Made by a program: the position numbers and the translations under genes | DNA from: Chloroflexota bacterium | GTDB taxonomy: Bacteria > Chloroflexota > Anaerolineae > B4-G1 > SLSP01 | DNA length: 64,000 bases | Assembly: GCA_019873645.1 (NCBI GenBank) | Contig: JAIOAX010000021.1 | Location: 23,768-87,767, forward strand | Direction: 5' to 3' | The notes under the pieces: generated by a model | Database searches by the model: none | What the model was told of the DNA's origin: nothing | Seen by the model: the letters and a program-made list of their open reading frames with translations, nothing else | Shown: one piece after another, positions 19,428 through 27,575 of the stretch | Layout of the letters: each line of letters opens with the position of its first letter | How positions within the stretch are numbered: position 1 is the first letter of the stretch

Positions 19428-19868
19428 CTAAGAGTGGCTAAGGAAACCAGCGCGTGAGAGGATAGCCAGAAAGGTCTCCGGCGTGACGATTTGCACCGTA
19501 CTTACTGAACCCAACGCCAGTATGTCTGTATCAACGGTGATCAAGTATTGCGCCGCTCCTGACAGGGCGCAGGCAATGAACTTATCATCTTTGGGATCGC
19601 GTGTAAATGCCGGGACAGGGCCCAACGGCGACAGGAAATCCGCTTTTTGTGTGACCAGGTCTAACAAGATTTGTCCGGCGGCAGGTGAGATAAAGCGTTG
19701 GATGGAGGGACGCCGTAACACGCCGCGTAATTCCGCTTCGAGTTCCGGGGCACTCACCATTTGCACATGGTCATTCAGCCACAGGTTCTCGATCAGAACG
19801 CAAATCGCTGTACTGGGCCGGATAAGATAGCGCATCAAGACGCTGGTATCAACGACGATCCGCATCAT
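19428..19868 (-). CDS. PIN-domain toxin (VapC-like)
   Basis: A 146-residue PIN ribonuclease of the COG1569/PIN_3 type: VVDTSVLMRYL near the N-terminus, an acidic PELEAELRGVL helix, RDPKDDKFIACAL and TVDTDILAL supply the acidic metal-binding residues. The toxin ATG lies inside the 3' end of the antitoxin gene (about 20-base overlap), the usual toxin-antitoxin arrangement; a longer in-frame extension upstream is unlikely. Expected activity is RNA cleavage neutralised by the Phd-type partner. Both genes look intact. Confidence 0.88.
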   Translation of the reverse strand: MMRIVVDTSVLMRYLIRPSTAICVLIENLWLNDHVQMVSAPELEAELRGVLRRPSIQRFISPAAGQILLDLVTQKADFLSPLGPVPAFTRDPKDDKFIACALSGAAQYLITVDTDILALGSVSTVQIVTPETFLAILSRAGFLSHS

Positions 19869-20160
19869 CCTGCATCTCGGCCTCACGGGCTACGGCTTCG
19901 CGCGCCTCTTCGATGAGCGTCTCTACTTCCGCTTCACTTAACACTGCCGCACGGGCCGCCGTCTCTGCCGCAGCGCGCCGGAGTTGTGCTAAGCGCAATT
20001 CACGCTCCGCAGCCAGTAACTGTTGATAACGCGGGTAAGCGACAATGGCAACTTTGGGCACGCCGTAACGTTCAACGATCACGGCCGTACCGGTTAGCGC
20101 TCGTTCCAGTATGAGGCCGAAGTTTTGCTGTACTTCGCTGGATTTGAAACTTACAGTCAT
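19849..20160 (-). CDS. Phd/YefM-family antitoxin
   Basis: A 103-residue protein starting MTVSFKSSEVQQNFGLILERAL, followed by VIVERYGVPKVAIVAYPRYQQLL, which is the Phd/YefM fold that dimerises and binds its own promoter. A long Arg/Ala/Glu-rich helical C-terminus (residues 52-103) would wrap the PIN toxin. The first gene of the pair is expected to repress the operon. It overlaps the toxin gene. Confidence 0.88.
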   Translation of the reverse strand: MTVSFKSSEVQQNFGLILERALTGTAVIVERYGVPKVAIVAYPRYQQLLAAERELRLAQLRRAAAETAARAAVLSEAEVETLIEEAREAVAREAEMQDDADRR

Positions 20161-20277
20161 AAGCCATGCTCCTGTTTATGTTACCTGAGTTATTTATTTT
20201 ATCTAAGTTTAGCCTGTCGTGATGGAAAGTCAAGGGACAGCAAATGCAGGGAGTAGGGAGTAAAAGACAACATAAGG

Positions 20278-20442
20278 ATAAGCTGATTGCTGAAAGCTGA
20301 CTGCTGAAAGCTGACCGCTGAAAGCTGACTGCTGAAAGCTAACCGCTGAAAGCTGACCGCTGAAAGCTGACCGCTGAAAGCTGACCGCTGAAAGCTGACT
20401 GCTGAAAGCTGACCGCTGAAAGCTGACTGCTGAAAGCTGATC
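20278..20442. repeat. 14-bp tandem repeat array (GCTGAAAGCTGACC type)
   Basis: About a dozen copies of a 14-base unit GCTGAAAGCTGAC/T-C/T run from about 20278 to 20442, stopping a few bases from the stop of pcm. Copies differ mainly at the last two positions. The array reads as a false frame full of Ser-Ala-Phe. The rest of the 20161-20446 spacer holds no gene. Confidence 0.85.
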
Positions 20443-20446
20443 GCTT

Positions 20447-21058
20447 CTACGGGGTAACGAACGGCACAAAGGCGACGCCGCCGAGGTCTAGTTTGGCGAT
20501 TTTGTCCCCGCGTTTGATGATTTTCCACAGGGTTTGATAGCCATGACGCGGGCCGGTGGGGATCACCAGGCATCCGCCGTCGGCGAGTTGTTCAAGCAAG
20601 GGAGGCGGGACTTCCTCCGGCGCGGCAGTGACGATGATGCCGTCGTAAGGCGCAAATTCCGGCCAGCCGTAATAGCCATCGCCCAGACGGCAATGCACCG
20701 TATAACCGAGTTCTTCCAGAAGCGACTTAGCCTGCGTGTAAAGCTCCGGGATGCGCTCAATGGTGTAGACATCCATCCCCATATCGGCCAGAATCGCCGT
20801 CTGGTAGCCGGAACCGGTGCCGATCTCCAAGACACGGTTGCCGGGCTGCAAATCCAACGCTTCGGTCATTAAGGCGACGATGTAAGGCTGGGAGATGGTC
20901 TGCTGACAGCCGATGGACATCGCATGGTCATCATAAGCGTAGGCGCGCTGCGATTCCGGGACAAAGCGATGTCGCGGCACACGTCCCATCGCCTCCAGCA
21001 CCAACGGATCGCGCACCCCGCGTGTACGGATCAGTTCCACCATTCCCTTTTGATCCAT
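20447..21058 (-). CDS. pcm: Protein-L-isoaspartate O-methyltransferase
   Basis: A 203-residue SAM-dependent methyltransferase that methylates L-isoaspartyl residues to start repair of aged proteins in the cytoplasm. Family signatures are present: VPRHRFVPE, AYDDHAMSIGCQQTISQP, VLEIGTGSGYQTAIL (SAM-binding motif I), DGIIVTAAPEEVP and GGCLVIPTG. The ATG at 21058 (MDQKGMVEL) is chosen because TGAGGAAAG lies upstream; an in-frame extension of eight codons is possible. The length is normal. The gene is co-directional with the kinase upstream across an 81-bp gap. Confidence 0.93.
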   Translation of the reverse strand: MDQKGMVELIRTRGVRDPLVLEAMGRVPRHRFVPESQRAYAYDDHAMSIGCQQTISQPYIVALMTEALDLQPGNRVLEIGTGSGYQTAILADMGMDVYTIERIPELYTQAKSLLEELGYTVHCRLGDGYYGWPEFAPYDGIIVTAAPEEVPPPLLEQLADGGCLVIPTGPRHGYQTLWKIIKRGDKIAKLDLGGVAFVPFVTP

Positions 21059-21139
21059 ACTTTCCTCAGACCAATACAACACGTCCCATCCTGTGTTATT
21101 ATGAGGAGAATTTATCGGCAGATTAAGAGATAAAAATAC

Positions 21140-23230
21140 TCACCGGCACTTTTCCGCTGCCGGATAGACGATCCAGCCTTCCCAACGCGCTACTTGCGGC
21201 CCGGAAACGGCCATAATCGTCACCGGTACATTCTGGCACCGGCGGCCTTCGACGCTCAATTGCCCCTCGGGGAGCAAAGTGTCTTCTCGAATCACGCCTA
21301 GATAGTAACGATAAGCGCCGCTTCCTCCAACGGCTTGCAAAACCAGGTTCGCTGTCCAAACCCCGGAAGCCGAATCCTCGCTCCAGGCGCTCAAAGTCGG
21401 CGGCGCCAAGACCAGCGGCGGCAGCGTGGGGGTCGGCGTCGGCAGAGGGGTTGCCGTTGCCCGCCGCCCTCTAGGGGTTGGCGTGGGGGTTGGCGGGATG
21501 CGCACCTCAATGCGGATGGGGATTACGCTCTCCAATACCCGCCAGGTCGAAGTGTATACGCCGGTTTCCGACGGCGCCTGCAACGGCACGATAATCTGAG
21601 TTGTTTCACCTACCGCGAGAGATTGAAGGGGAATGACGCTCAGGGTTCCCTGCGGTTCACCGGAGACAAAGGCCAGTTTCGTCCCCTGCGGCCATGCACA
21701 GTTGCCGCTATTGCGCAGGCTCACATAAGCGGAGAACATTGCCCCAGGCGCGACAACTTCGCCCGCTTCAAGGCGCACCTGACTGAGTTTGACACGTGGA
21801 CGACATTCAGCAGGCGTAGCCACCTCGGTCACAGGCGGAGGGGTCGGCGTTGCCGCAGGCGTGGATGTGCCTGCCGCGGCCGGAGAGATTGCCGTTTCGG
21901 AAACGGAAGGGGTAGCCGTCGCTTGAGCCTCAAATGTGGGCGTCGCCGTCATAAGCGGTGCTTCTGTCGTCGTTTGTGTCGCAACGGGCTGTCGCGCAGA
22001 TACCGTAAGGTCTAACAACCGCTGAACGGCAGCCGGGATCTGCCCGCGAACGCCAAGCCACGCGACCACGCCCACAATCACCATCAGCAGCAGCGTGGTG
22101 AAGGCCCGCGCAAGCCGCACCAACAGGGGACGCCGGCGGGGACGCTTTAACTTTTCCGGTGGCACCTCGATTCCGGGTTGCGCCGAGGGGAACAAGGTCG
22201 GGGTCTTCACAGCAGGTTTTTTGTCGCCGGTCACGGGCCAGGTCCGCAGCAGACGCTCATCCTCGTCTTCCTCGCCACCCACTGCCCATTTGGGGGTGAC
22301 CGGCTGTACCAAAGGTGTAACCGGCGTCGCCGTGGAAGGCTCAAGTTTCCCCGCCGACAAAGGCGGCGAGGCGGTGGGCGTGTTGACTGACGCTTCCATG
22401 CCGATGATTTTTCGCAAAGCCGCCGCCATTTCACCCGCAGTCGCAAACCGCGCTTCGGGGTCCTTTGCCAATGCTTTGTTGACCACCTCCTCAAGCGACG
22501 GCAACACCGAGGGAACAAACTGCGTCAACGGCGGCGGGGCGTCGTTGATGTGTTGCATCACCATCCCCATCGGCGACTCGGATTCAAAAGGCAACCGTCC
22601 GGTCACCATCTGATAGAGCACAACGCCCAGGGAGTAGATATCAGACGACGCTGAACCGGGGCGGCCCATCCCCACCTCGGGCGCCATATAGGCGGGCGTA
22701 CCGACCATCGCCCCGCTGGCGGTCAGACCGGAAAGCGTCAACATCTTGGCAATGCCGAAGTCGGTCAACACCGGCTGCCCGTCGGGCATAAACATGATGT
22801 TCGCCGGTTTGACGTCGCGGTGCACCATGCCGCGCCGATGGGCGTAATCCAGCGCATCGGCAATCAGGGCCGCGATGCGCACGGCCTCTTCTTGCGGCAG
22901 CAGCCCGTCGTTCAGGCGGGTTTTGAGCGTCGGGCCGTCAATGTACTCCATCACCATGTAGTAAACGTCTAACGCTTCGTTATAGTCGAAGTCGTAAACC
23001 TGCATGATGTTGGGATGACGCAGTTTGGCGACAATGCTGGCTTCGCGTTTGAAGCGGATGACAAAGCCCTCTTCATCCGCCAGGAAAGGATGCAGCACCT
23101 TAACCGCCACCATGCGGTCAAGCTGCACATGCTGGCCTTTGTAGACCTCCGACATGCCGCCGTGCCCGATGTGTTCGAGCACCTGATATTTGCCGAGGGT
23201 TTTGCCGATTAGAAAGAGAACGCTGGTCAC
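21140..23230 (-). CDS. Membrane-anchored Ser/Thr protein kinase with extracytoplasmic Ig-like domain
   Basis: A 696-residue PknB-type kinase. Gly-rich loop IGHGGMSEVYKG (21-32), ATP lysine K44 (VAVKVL), catalytic HRDVKPAN (D139) and DFG (D157) are all present. A Pro/Thr-rich juxtamembrane segment precedes one transmembrane helix near residue 390 (TTLLLMVIVGVVAWLGV). Outside are a TATPTP linker, an NBR1-like Ig domain (ECRPRVKLSQVRLEAG, NSGNCAWPQGT), another Pro-rich linker and a short C-terminal beta domain. The GTG at 23230 is chosen: GGAG lies five bases upstream and the upstream small frame stops across it. It probably senses envelope state and phosphorylates cytoplasmic proteins. Confidence 0.9.
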   Translation of the reverse strand: MTSVLFLIGKTLGKYQVLEHIGHGGMSEVYKGQHVQLDRMVAVKVLHPFLADEEGFVIRFKREASIVAKLRHPNIMQVYDFDYNEALDVYYMVMEYIDGPTLKTRLNDGLLPQEEAVRIAALIADALDYAHRRGMVHRDVKPANIMFMPDGQPVLTDFGIAKMLTLSGLTASGAMVGTPAYMAPEVGMGRPGSASSDIYSLGVVLYQMVTGRLPFESESPMGMVMQHINDAPPPLTQFVPSVLPSLEEVVNKALAKDPEARFATAGEMAAALRKIIGMEASVNTPTASPPLSAGKLEPSTATPVTPLVQPVTPKWAVGGEEDEDERLLRTWPVTGDKKPAVKTPTLFPSAQPGIEVPPEKLKRPRRRPLLVRLARAFTTLLLMVIVGVVAWLGVRGQIPAAVQRLLDLTVSARQPVATQTTTEAPLMTATPTFEAQATATPSVSETAISPAAAGTSTPAATPTPPPVTEVATPAECRPRVKLSQVRLEAGEVVAPGAMFSAYVSLRNSGNCAWPQGTKLAFVSGEPQGTLSVIPLQSLAVGETTQIIVPLQAPSETGVYTSTWRVLESVIPIRIEVRIPPTPTPTPRGRRATATPLPTPTPTLPPLVLAPPTLSAWSEDSASGVWTANLVLQAVGGSGAYRYYLGVIREDTLLPEGQLSVEGRRCQNVPVTIMAVSGPQVARWEGWIVYPAAEKCR

Positions 23231-23414
23231 ATTAACTCCACATTGCCGGAAAGTGTCACGACTTGCGCCTGACAAGCGCCGATAAAACGCCGCAAGGCTT
23301 CCCAGGCGCAGTCAAAATCCGCTTCAGGAACTAAAAGCAGATCACATACCGCTGCGCGTCAGTAAAGAGGCGCGTCCGCGTGATTGCGGAAATTAACGCT
23401 GGCGGCAACGTCAT
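23227..23414 (-). pseudogene. Short frameshifted gene coupled to the kinase
   Basis: An ATG at 23414 opens MTLPPALISAITRTRLFTDA...RYVIC and hits a stop soon after. A -1 shift around the run CTTTTAG restores a protein-like frame (LVPEADFDCAWEALRRFIG, then VVTLSGNVELM) whose TGA overlaps the GTG start of the kinase. The stop/start overlap and amino-acid composition suggest a real coding sequence of about 62 residues, either recently frameshifted or using recoding. I do not recognise the family securely. The rest of the 23415-23642 spacer has no gene apart from the 43-bp repeat. Confidence 0.4.
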
Positions 23415-23593
23415 CGTACATCTCCGCTCATCATACACCCATCTTACTCGAATGTCCAACGTCTCATGAGGACTGAACACAACGTGGGACCAGAAATTAT
23501 TTCCATATATACTCATGAAAACACTTAAGACAAGAACTTCGCGGTTAAATCGCTCTCCCAATGCGCAAAGGGGAACGCCAATTCGCCCCGCCT

Positions 23594-23636
23594 GAAAATC
23601 CTGTTAATCCCTGTCAGAAAATGGCGAAGTGCGTAA
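23594..23636. repeat. 43-bp direct repeat, left copy
   Basis: Identical over 43 bases to 27108-27150 in the same orientation, with the weaker match continuing into CCTATTA. The two copies bracket the secreted metalloprotease-like gene, about 3.5 kb apart. Confidence 0.9.
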
Positions 23637-23642
23637 TGCCTA

Positions 23643-26600
23643 TTAACGCCATTGTACGATGACCAGCGGCAAATAAACGCGGCGCCATCCTGCCAGATGG
23701 CGAATCGTGACCACCCGACCGTTGCCGGTATCCGCGACGACGATGTCGCCATCCGCCGCCACCGCCACGCCGTGCGGGGCGTTGAAGGGGCCGGTGTAGC
23801 CATCGTTGAGCGCAGTGTACTCGGCGCGGAAGCTGCCCGCGGCATCCAGCACGACGATGCGATTGTTGCCCGTGTCGGCGATGTAGAGATTGTCATCAGC
23901 ATCCACCGCGACGCCGGTGGGGCTGCTGAAGCTGGCGGTGATGACGGCGGGCTGGCTGAACGTCTGCCCGTCGAAATTCAGGACAACCAGGCGGTCATTG
24001 CCCTGATCCACGACGATAACCCGGCCACTTTTATCCACCGCCACATCCTGCGGCGTATTGAACTGCCCTAACAGCGTGCCGGGTACATCGCCGTAGGCCG
24101 ACAAGAAGTTCCCCAGAAGATCAAAAGCCTGGATGCGATGCGTAGCACTGTCAGCGACGAGGATGCGCGTGCAGGCGTCGCTGTTCCCCAGGCGCGGAAC
24201 GTCGCTGATGCGCAGTTCATCAATGGTTGCATCCACGGCCAGGCTACCATCCGGATTCGACCCGATGTAAAAGTCGGGCGCTACGGGCCGGGCTGTTCCC
24301 TCACACTCGCTTTGGGCGACCCGCCGGCCATCCACGTACAGGCTGATGACGTTCTCCGCCCAGGTGAAGGCAAGGTGATGCCATTCTCCGGCCCGCCAGT
24401 GTGCCACGTTGGTCGGCGCGCCGCAACTGCCGTCTTCGTAGAAATAATCGAAGACCAGATTGCTGATCCCGTCTTTGCGCAGGTGCAGGAAATTTCCCCA
24501 ATAGCCCCACCAGAAGAGCGTGTGGTTACCGCCGTCGTCGCCGTCCCAATCGGGGCGGAGCCAGAATTCGACCGCGCCAAACGTGTGGGTCAGGTTGCCG
24601 GTGACGGGGTAGCTCAGGATGTTGGTGTCTGTGATCAGCACGCCCTGTCCATGGCGGCCTGTGGTGAACGTGACGCCACTCGCCGTCCCGATTTCGCCTT
24701 CGGCCCCGCTGAGGTCACCATCGAAGTGCAGCAGCAGGGACGTGTGCGTGTTCACTTCGTAGGGGCCGCCATAAGTGCAGGGCGGCCCCCACGTTGCCAC
24801 GCCCGACGGCGCGCTGAATTGCCCCGGCGCTGTCCCTTCCTCGCCAAATGCCCACAGCGGCTGCATCGTCGCATCGTAAATACGCACCGCGCGGCGGATA
24901 TCTCCGGGGAACAATCCAAAGCCGCTGACCACCAGCGTCCCGGCGGCGTCGTAGGTCAAGTCGGCGGCGCCGCCCATATCGTAATGGACGTTGACGAGCC
25001 GGTGGGTATACCGTCCATCCGGTTGCTGGCGCAGCAAAGGATACAAGTTCCAGTTGTTGAGCACCGTCCGGCTCAAGTCGGGGGCAATCACGACGGTTCT
25101 GGGGTTGAGCGTGGGAGCGTAGGCCGGCGCGCTAAACGCGCTCTCGTGTCCTGCGCCGTCTACCGCGGTGACGGCGTAAACCCGATGTTCCCCGTCGCCC
25201 CACCCGCCGCCCCATTCCGCGAAGGTCGTCCCGGTGAGCCAATTGGCAGCGACACGGTAGCGATAATCCGGCGGCGTCGCCCGGTACACCCGGTAGCCGG
25301 CCGCGTCGGGGACAGGATACCACTCTAACGTTGCCAGCGTCTCTTCGATGCGCGCTTGCCTCAGGCGCGGCGCAACCGGCGCATTAGCCGGAGGAACGTG
25401 TGAGGAAATGGTGAACGTGTGGCTAAGCACATCGCCCATCCAGTAAGCCAGATTGAATTGGGTGATGTCGAGCCAGTGGAATTCCACATGCTCCTGGCGG
25501 GCCAGCCGAATCAGGAGCAAGCCCTGATTCCCAACAATATCCACCACACCGAAAGGATTGTCGTGCAGCACGTGCCCGTTCTGCGTCACCGTACCGCCGT
25601 TGGCGGAGCGATTGGGCAGTGGGAACACGCCGTTGGCATCCGTCGTGCCGCTCATTTCCGGCGTGTTGTCCACGCCCATCTGACCGGTCCAATCCCAGGG
25701 GCCGGTGCGCTGGTAGACCGTCACCTGGACGTTAGCCGCCGGATTGCCCTCGTTGTCGAGAATGCGCAGGTCGTTCTGCAAGGGGATGTCGAACAGGTAG
25801 GCGCCGTAGTACCCGTTGCGATATCCGGCAAAGGTGGAGGCGCCTCCGGCGGAATGGCTGGAATAGAGGTGCGGGTCGTTGTGGGGCGTGGTGTCGCCGC
25901 CGAACATCAAATCTCCATTGCTCCAACCAAAGCTAAAGTTCGCGGGCATCCCGTCGTTGTCGGTCACAAAGACGTTGGCGGCGTAGACGCCGATAGCATA
26001 CAGGTCAATCAGCGAGACCTGGTGGCTCAACTCGTGCACCAGGCCCCAGTCAATGTCGGTCGCCGGATCGTAGTAGCCGCCCTCGTGACGGACGTCGTCC
26101 CGGATGAACCAACCGCCGTCGTGTTCGCCGTCCGGCGGCGGTGCTTCGGAGGCGATGCCAATCGTGTTGATGCGCACACGCAGCGTCGCGCCCTGCGGCG
26201 TGACCGGGTAAATGGAGTTGGCGAACGCCGTGTTCATCGCCGCAATCTGCTTCTGCAGCCAGTCCTCCGCCGAGAAGGGATACTTGGGGTCAACCGGTGT
26301 ATTGTACGCGGCATACATCTCCGGCGTGACGAAAATGTTGAAGCTCATCGCGTTGGTGCGATCTTCAAGGCTGTTGTTGCTCTCGTAGGCCTCGGCGATA
26401 AGATTGGCGGGATCGGCGGTGAAGCGCACGGTGTGCTCGCCCAACGCGCGCTGCCCGTCAGAGGAGAGCCCGTGCGCCCAGGGCCAGGCGTAGGTTGCTG
26501 TAATTTCCGCCGCCGGAGCCAGTGCGGGCAGTGTGCCGCTGGCGACTTCCGCCCCGTCAATGTGCCAGGCGTAGTCGAAGGCCAGGCTGGCGACCGCGCC

Positions 26601-26933
26601 CTTGTTGACGATGTGCGCCGTGAAGGTGACGATTTCGCCAGGCGCGGGCCAACGGCGGTCATCCTCCGTGCCGGGGCAGAGATACGGGCGTCCGGGCTGG
26701 TTGGGGGCGTCGTACAGATACTGCACGCAGTACGCCTTGTACAGCGGCGCACGGTTGATGTAGGTGACGTCGAGGTCAACGCTCGAAGATGGTGTAATCT
26801 GCGGACCCGTCGCCGACATAGGGAGAAGGGTGGAAGCGCGATTGGCTACAGCGGAGGTCAAAGTTCCCAGGACAAATAGCAAAGTGGCGACACAAAGAAC
26901 GAATAGCCCGTAAAAACGCCCATAGGCGCTCAT
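23643..26933 (-). CDS. Secreted HExxH metalloprotease-like protein with LamG and NHL domains
   Basis: A 1096-residue exported protein. A signal peptide (about residues 1-30) is followed by a CARDB-like domain (95-195), a region with HELSHQVSLID at 300-310 (an HExxH zinc site with a possible third ligand D310), a carboxypeptidase-regulatory-like segment (NPAANVQVTVYQRTG), a fibronectin III-like domain (about 560-650), a LamG/concanavalin-like domain (about 745-920, LLLHFDGDLSG, WHHLAFTWAENVISLYVDGR) and NHL repeats (about 690-720 and 930-1090, ADTGNNRIVVLD, ADTGNGRVV). It ends VYLPLVIVQWR, a C-terminal motif common in Chloroflexota secreted proteins. GAGGAG sits seven bases before the ATG. Protease activity is plausible but not proven. 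Confidence 0.85.
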   Translation of the reverse strand: MSAYGRFYGLFVLCVATLLFVLGTLTSAVANRASTLLPMSATGPQITPSSSVDLDVTYINRAPLYKAYCVQYLYDAPNQPGRPYLCPGTEDDRRWPAPGEIVTFTAHIVNKGAVASLAFDYAWHIDGAEVASGTLPALAPAAEITATYAWPWAHGLSSDGQRALGEHTVRFTADPANLIAEAYESNNSLEDRTNAMSFNIFVTPEMYAAYNTPVDPKYPFSAEDWLQKQIAAMNTAFANSIYPVTPQGATLRVRINTIGIASEAPPPDGEHDGGWFIRDDVRHEGGYYDPATDIDWGLVHELSHQVSLIDLYAIGVYAANVFVTDNDGMPANFSFGWSNGDLMFGGDTTPHNDPHLYSSHSAGGASTFAGYRNGYYGAYLFDIPLQNDLRILDNEGNPAANVQVTVYQRTGPWDWTGQMGVDNTPEMSGTTDANGVFPLPNRSANGGTVTQNGHVLHDNPFGVVDIVGNQGLLLIRLARQEHVEFHWLDITQFNLAYWMGDVLSHTFTISSHVPPANAPVAPRLRQARIEETLATLEWYPVPDAAGYRVYRATPPDYRYRVAANWLTGTTFAEWGGGWGDGEHRVYAVTAVDGAGHESAFSAPAYAPTLNPRTVVIAPDLSRTVLNNWNLYPLLRQQPDGRYTHRLVNVHYDMGGAADLTYDAAGTLVVSGFGLFPGDIRRAVRIYDATMQPLWAFGEEGTAPGQFSAPSGVATWGPPCTYGGPYEVNTHTSLLLHFDGDLSGAEGEIGTASGVTFTTGRHGQGVLITDTNILSYPVTGNLTHTFGAVEFWLRPDWDGDDGGNHTLFWWGYWGNFLHLRKDGISNLVFDYFYEDGSCGAPTNVAHWRAGEWHHLAFTWAENVISLYVDGRRVAQSECEGTARPVAPDFYIGSNPDGSLAVDATIDELRISDVPRLGNSDACTRILVADSATHRIQAFDLLGNFLSAYGDVPGTLLGQFNTPQDVAVDKSGRVIVVDQGNDRLVVLNFDGQTFSQPAVITASFSSPTGVAVDADDNLYIADTGNNRIVVLDAAGSFRAEYTALNDGYTGPFNAPHGVAVAADGDIVVADTGNGRVVTIRHLAGWRRVYLPLVIVQWR

Positions 26934-26955
26934 AATCCTGCTCCTCTGAAAACAG

Positions 26956-27030
26956 TCTGATAGTCGTCAGTCGAGTAGTCCAGCCACCATTTGCATTATC
27001 GGAGCTGCACCGCAGGTTCGGCTACACTCC
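26956..27030 (-). promoter_or_regulatory. 75-bp conserved element upstream of the secreted protein gene
   Basis: This segment aligns without gaps to 40241-40315, with roughly three quarters of bases identical. Both copies sit 20-30 bases upstream of a minus-strand start codon. Shared blocks on the minus strand include CGATAATG and ACGACTATCAGA. It may be a shared promoter/leader or a mobile intergenic repeat. Confidence 0.45.
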
Positions 27031-27107
27031 TTTCAAAGAAGAGGAGGGGGCCATCATCTACAGGATTGACAGGATGAAAAAGCTCCTGCAAAGCCTTCTT
27101 TAATCCC

Positions 27108-27150
27108 GAAAATCCTGTTAATCCCTGTCAGAAAATGGCGAAGTGCGTAA
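27108..27150. repeat. 43-bp direct repeat, right copy
   Basis: The second copy of the repeat at 23594-23636. The surrounding 26934-27575 spacer holds no gene: it has the 75-bp element, this repeat, ACAGGATTGACAGGAT-type repeats near 27060, two strong palindromes (27269-27302 and 27312-27350) and the terminator at 27541. Confidence 0.9.
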
Positions 27151-27268
27151 CTCCTATTATATGTTTATTTATTATATATTCAATTCCGGCTACTGGATAA
27201 GCGCAATGTCTCTGGGGTGCATTTCAGGACGGGGGCAGGTTTTTTGCGTTTTCCCCTCTCACCCCCTG

Positions 27269-27350
27269 CCCCCGCTCTCCCCGCGTGCGGGGAGAGCGGG
27301 GGATTTCTCAAAGGGGGATTTTGCGCGGCTTCGCCGCGCAAAATCCCCCT
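27269..27350. repeat. Two adjacent palindromes, the second REP-like and found twice in the window
   Basis: A 16-bp perfect inverted repeat (27269-27284 / 27287-27302, two-base loop GT) is followed by an 18-bp perfect inverted repeat (27312-27329 / 27333-27350, loop TTC). The second begins AGGGGGATT and recurs at 51007-51045 with two differences in each arm that keep pairing. It resembles a REP/MITE-like mobile palindrome. Confidence 0.85.
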
Positions 27351-27540
27351 CTATTTACCGCCTCGCTCCCTTTGGGGCGAGACCAGGAGCGGGGGCGCAA
27401 AAGTACAATGTTAACCCTTAGCCTCATCGTGGGTTCCAAAGGAGATTTACAACCAATCCAGGCGCATTATTTCAGAAGTTTATCTGACTTTCTCCCCCAA
27501 GTTGAAATGTACCCTTTCTCTGTTTTCCTAATATAAACAG

Positions 27541-27566
27541 AGGGGGACACTCTTTTGTGTCCCCCT
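27541..27566 (-). terminator. Intrinsic terminator after dgoD
   Basis: A 10-bp perfect stem AGGGGGACAC / GTGTCCCCCT with a six-base loop starts nine bases beyond the dgoD stop. On the minus strand it is followed by CTGTTTATATT, a weak T tract. Confidence 0.7.
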
Positions 27567-27575
27567 TTGTGTTGC

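Noticed and set aside
20199..20573. Ser-Ala-Phe-rich frames over 20199-20573
   Set aside because: They come from the 14-bp tandem repeat.
24138..26879. Two long plus-strand frames (24138-25328, 25419-26879)
   Set aside because: Both are antisense shadows of the secreted HExxH/LamG/NHL gene.
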